NCBI GenBank assembly: GCA_020628645.1
Contig: JAHDES010000003.1
Location: forward strand, 186,001 to 250,000
Direction: 5' to 3'
DNA from: Saprospiraceae bacterium
GTDB lineage: Bacteria > Bacteroidota > Bacteroidia > Chitinophagales > Saprospiraceae
DNA: 64,000 nt
The notes beneath the pieces are model-generated. The model ran no database searches, was not told the DNA's origin, and saw only the letters and a list, made by a program, of their open reading frames with translations. How positions within the stretch are numbered: position 1 is the stretch's first letter; each line of letters begins with the position of its first letter. Position numbers and translations under genes: made by a program. Shown here piece by piece: positions 63,591 to 64,000 of this stretch.

Positions 63591-64000
63591 TTAAAAATCA
63601 CACTTGTTTCTATTGTCCTTCAACCATCGTTCTTTTTCTTTATAATCAGGCATGGCGTCTTTTACTAGTTTCCAAAAACGAGGAGAGTGATTCATTTCTA
63701 TTAAATGGGCTAGTTCGTGGATAATGACATAATCAATGACATCATCGGGCGCGAAAAGTAAACGTGTAGATAGATTTACGTTTCCCTTTGTAGAACAGCT
63801 CCCCCAGTTCGATTGATTGTATTTGAGTTTAACGCTTGTAATAGGTTTTTTGAAATACAATTCATTCAACTCAAAAACGCGTCTACTGATAGATGGATGA
63901 AAATCTTTTCCAATAACTCGACTCAATAAAGTTTTAATGGCTTTTTGTTCTTGATAGGCATCTATTCCTTGTACTAACTTTAAAGAAATCACTCCTCCTT
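63591..64000 (-). CDS. YgjP-like metallopeptidase (M48-related), C-terminal part cut by window end
   Basis: The C-terminal ~135 residues of a YgjP/DUF45-type zinc protein. The zinc motif VIIHELAHLIEMNHSPRFW is intact, preceded by KLKYNQSNWGSCSTKGNVNLSTRLLFA, both diagnostic of the family. The frame stays open to base 64000, and family members are usually about 230 residues, so the true start lies outside the window. The GTG at 63992 is not a believable start. The role is poorly known; a link to RNA or protein processing is only suggested. Confidence 0.9.
   Translation of the reverse strand, partial: GGVISLKLVQGIDAYQEQKAIKTLLSRVIGKDFHPSISRRVFELNELYFKKPITSVKLKYNQSNWGSCSTKGNVNLSTRLLFAPDDVIDYVIIHELAHLIEMNHSPRFWKLVKDAMPDYKEKERWLKDNRNKCDF

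Noticed and set aside
63990-64000. A Shine-Dalgarno-like AAGGAGG before GTG 63992
   Set aside because: It is one base from the GTG, too close to work, and the frame is open upstream; these are ordinary codons of a gene cut by the window end. Bacteroidota genes here do not use such sites.

Overview
The window comes from a low-GC member of the Bacteroidota, most likely a gliding or filamentous marine lineage such as Saprospirales. This is inferred from gene content: type IX secretion (T9SS) sorting domains, SprB-type repeats, a SprF/PorP-family protein, a gliding-motility (CHU_C) C-terminal domain, DUF3857, DUF4783 and TIGR02757 families, Bacteroidota-style promoters (TAnnTTTG at -7), and the absence of Shine-Dalgarno sequences. 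Genus cannot be fixed from the sequence alone.

Layout. 1-13.4 kb: the 3' end of proS, an M3 oligoendopeptidase, a MarR regulator, an exported DUF3857/transglutaminase-like protein, an exported MORN-repeat caspase-like protein, a FIST sensor next to a large hybrid histidine kinase, and gyrB. 13.4-18.3 kb: a desaturase behind a perfect palindrome, a DUF1990 gene, a broken YndJ-like membrane gene, a Rieske oxygenase and a MltD-like lytic transglycosylase. 18.4-24.6 kb: a T9SS-exported beta-propeller-like protein and a three-gene overlapping minus-strand operon (unknown helical protein, then two bacterial-PH membrane proteins).

24.7-40 kb is the most distinctive part: a 3623-residue secreted adhesin with dockerin/cohesin-like ends, four Kazal-like modules, two PPC-like modules, 25 SprB-type repeats in two blocks, a PKD domain and a T9SS tail; a second secreted protein with a cohesin-like head, SprB-like units and a gliding-type tail; then a SprF-like outer-membrane protein. 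SprF-type proteins help export SprB-type adhesins, so the three probably form one surface-adhesion locus. It is flanked by a 15-bp inverted repeat, a 30-bp direct repeat, large hairpins and a decayed gene.

40-64 kb: a small exported protein, a WGR-propeller fusion, aat, an orphan effector-associated-domain-like (EAD11-like) protein, aconitase with a structured leader, a propeller histidine kinase plus LytTR regulator, an exported S74 tail-fibre-like protein, a YceI lipoprotein, DUF4783, TIGR02757, a 51-residue DUF4834-like gene, an RluA-type pseudouridine synthase, serC, a LOG-family protein, a dolichol-phosphate-mannose-type glycosyltransferase, a MoxR/DUF58 pair, a GNAT acetyltransferase, a malic enzyme and a YgjP-like metallopeptidase cut by the window end. 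These are mostly housekeeping genes separated by clear hairpin terminators. No rRNA, tRNA, CRISPR, integrase or transposase was seen.
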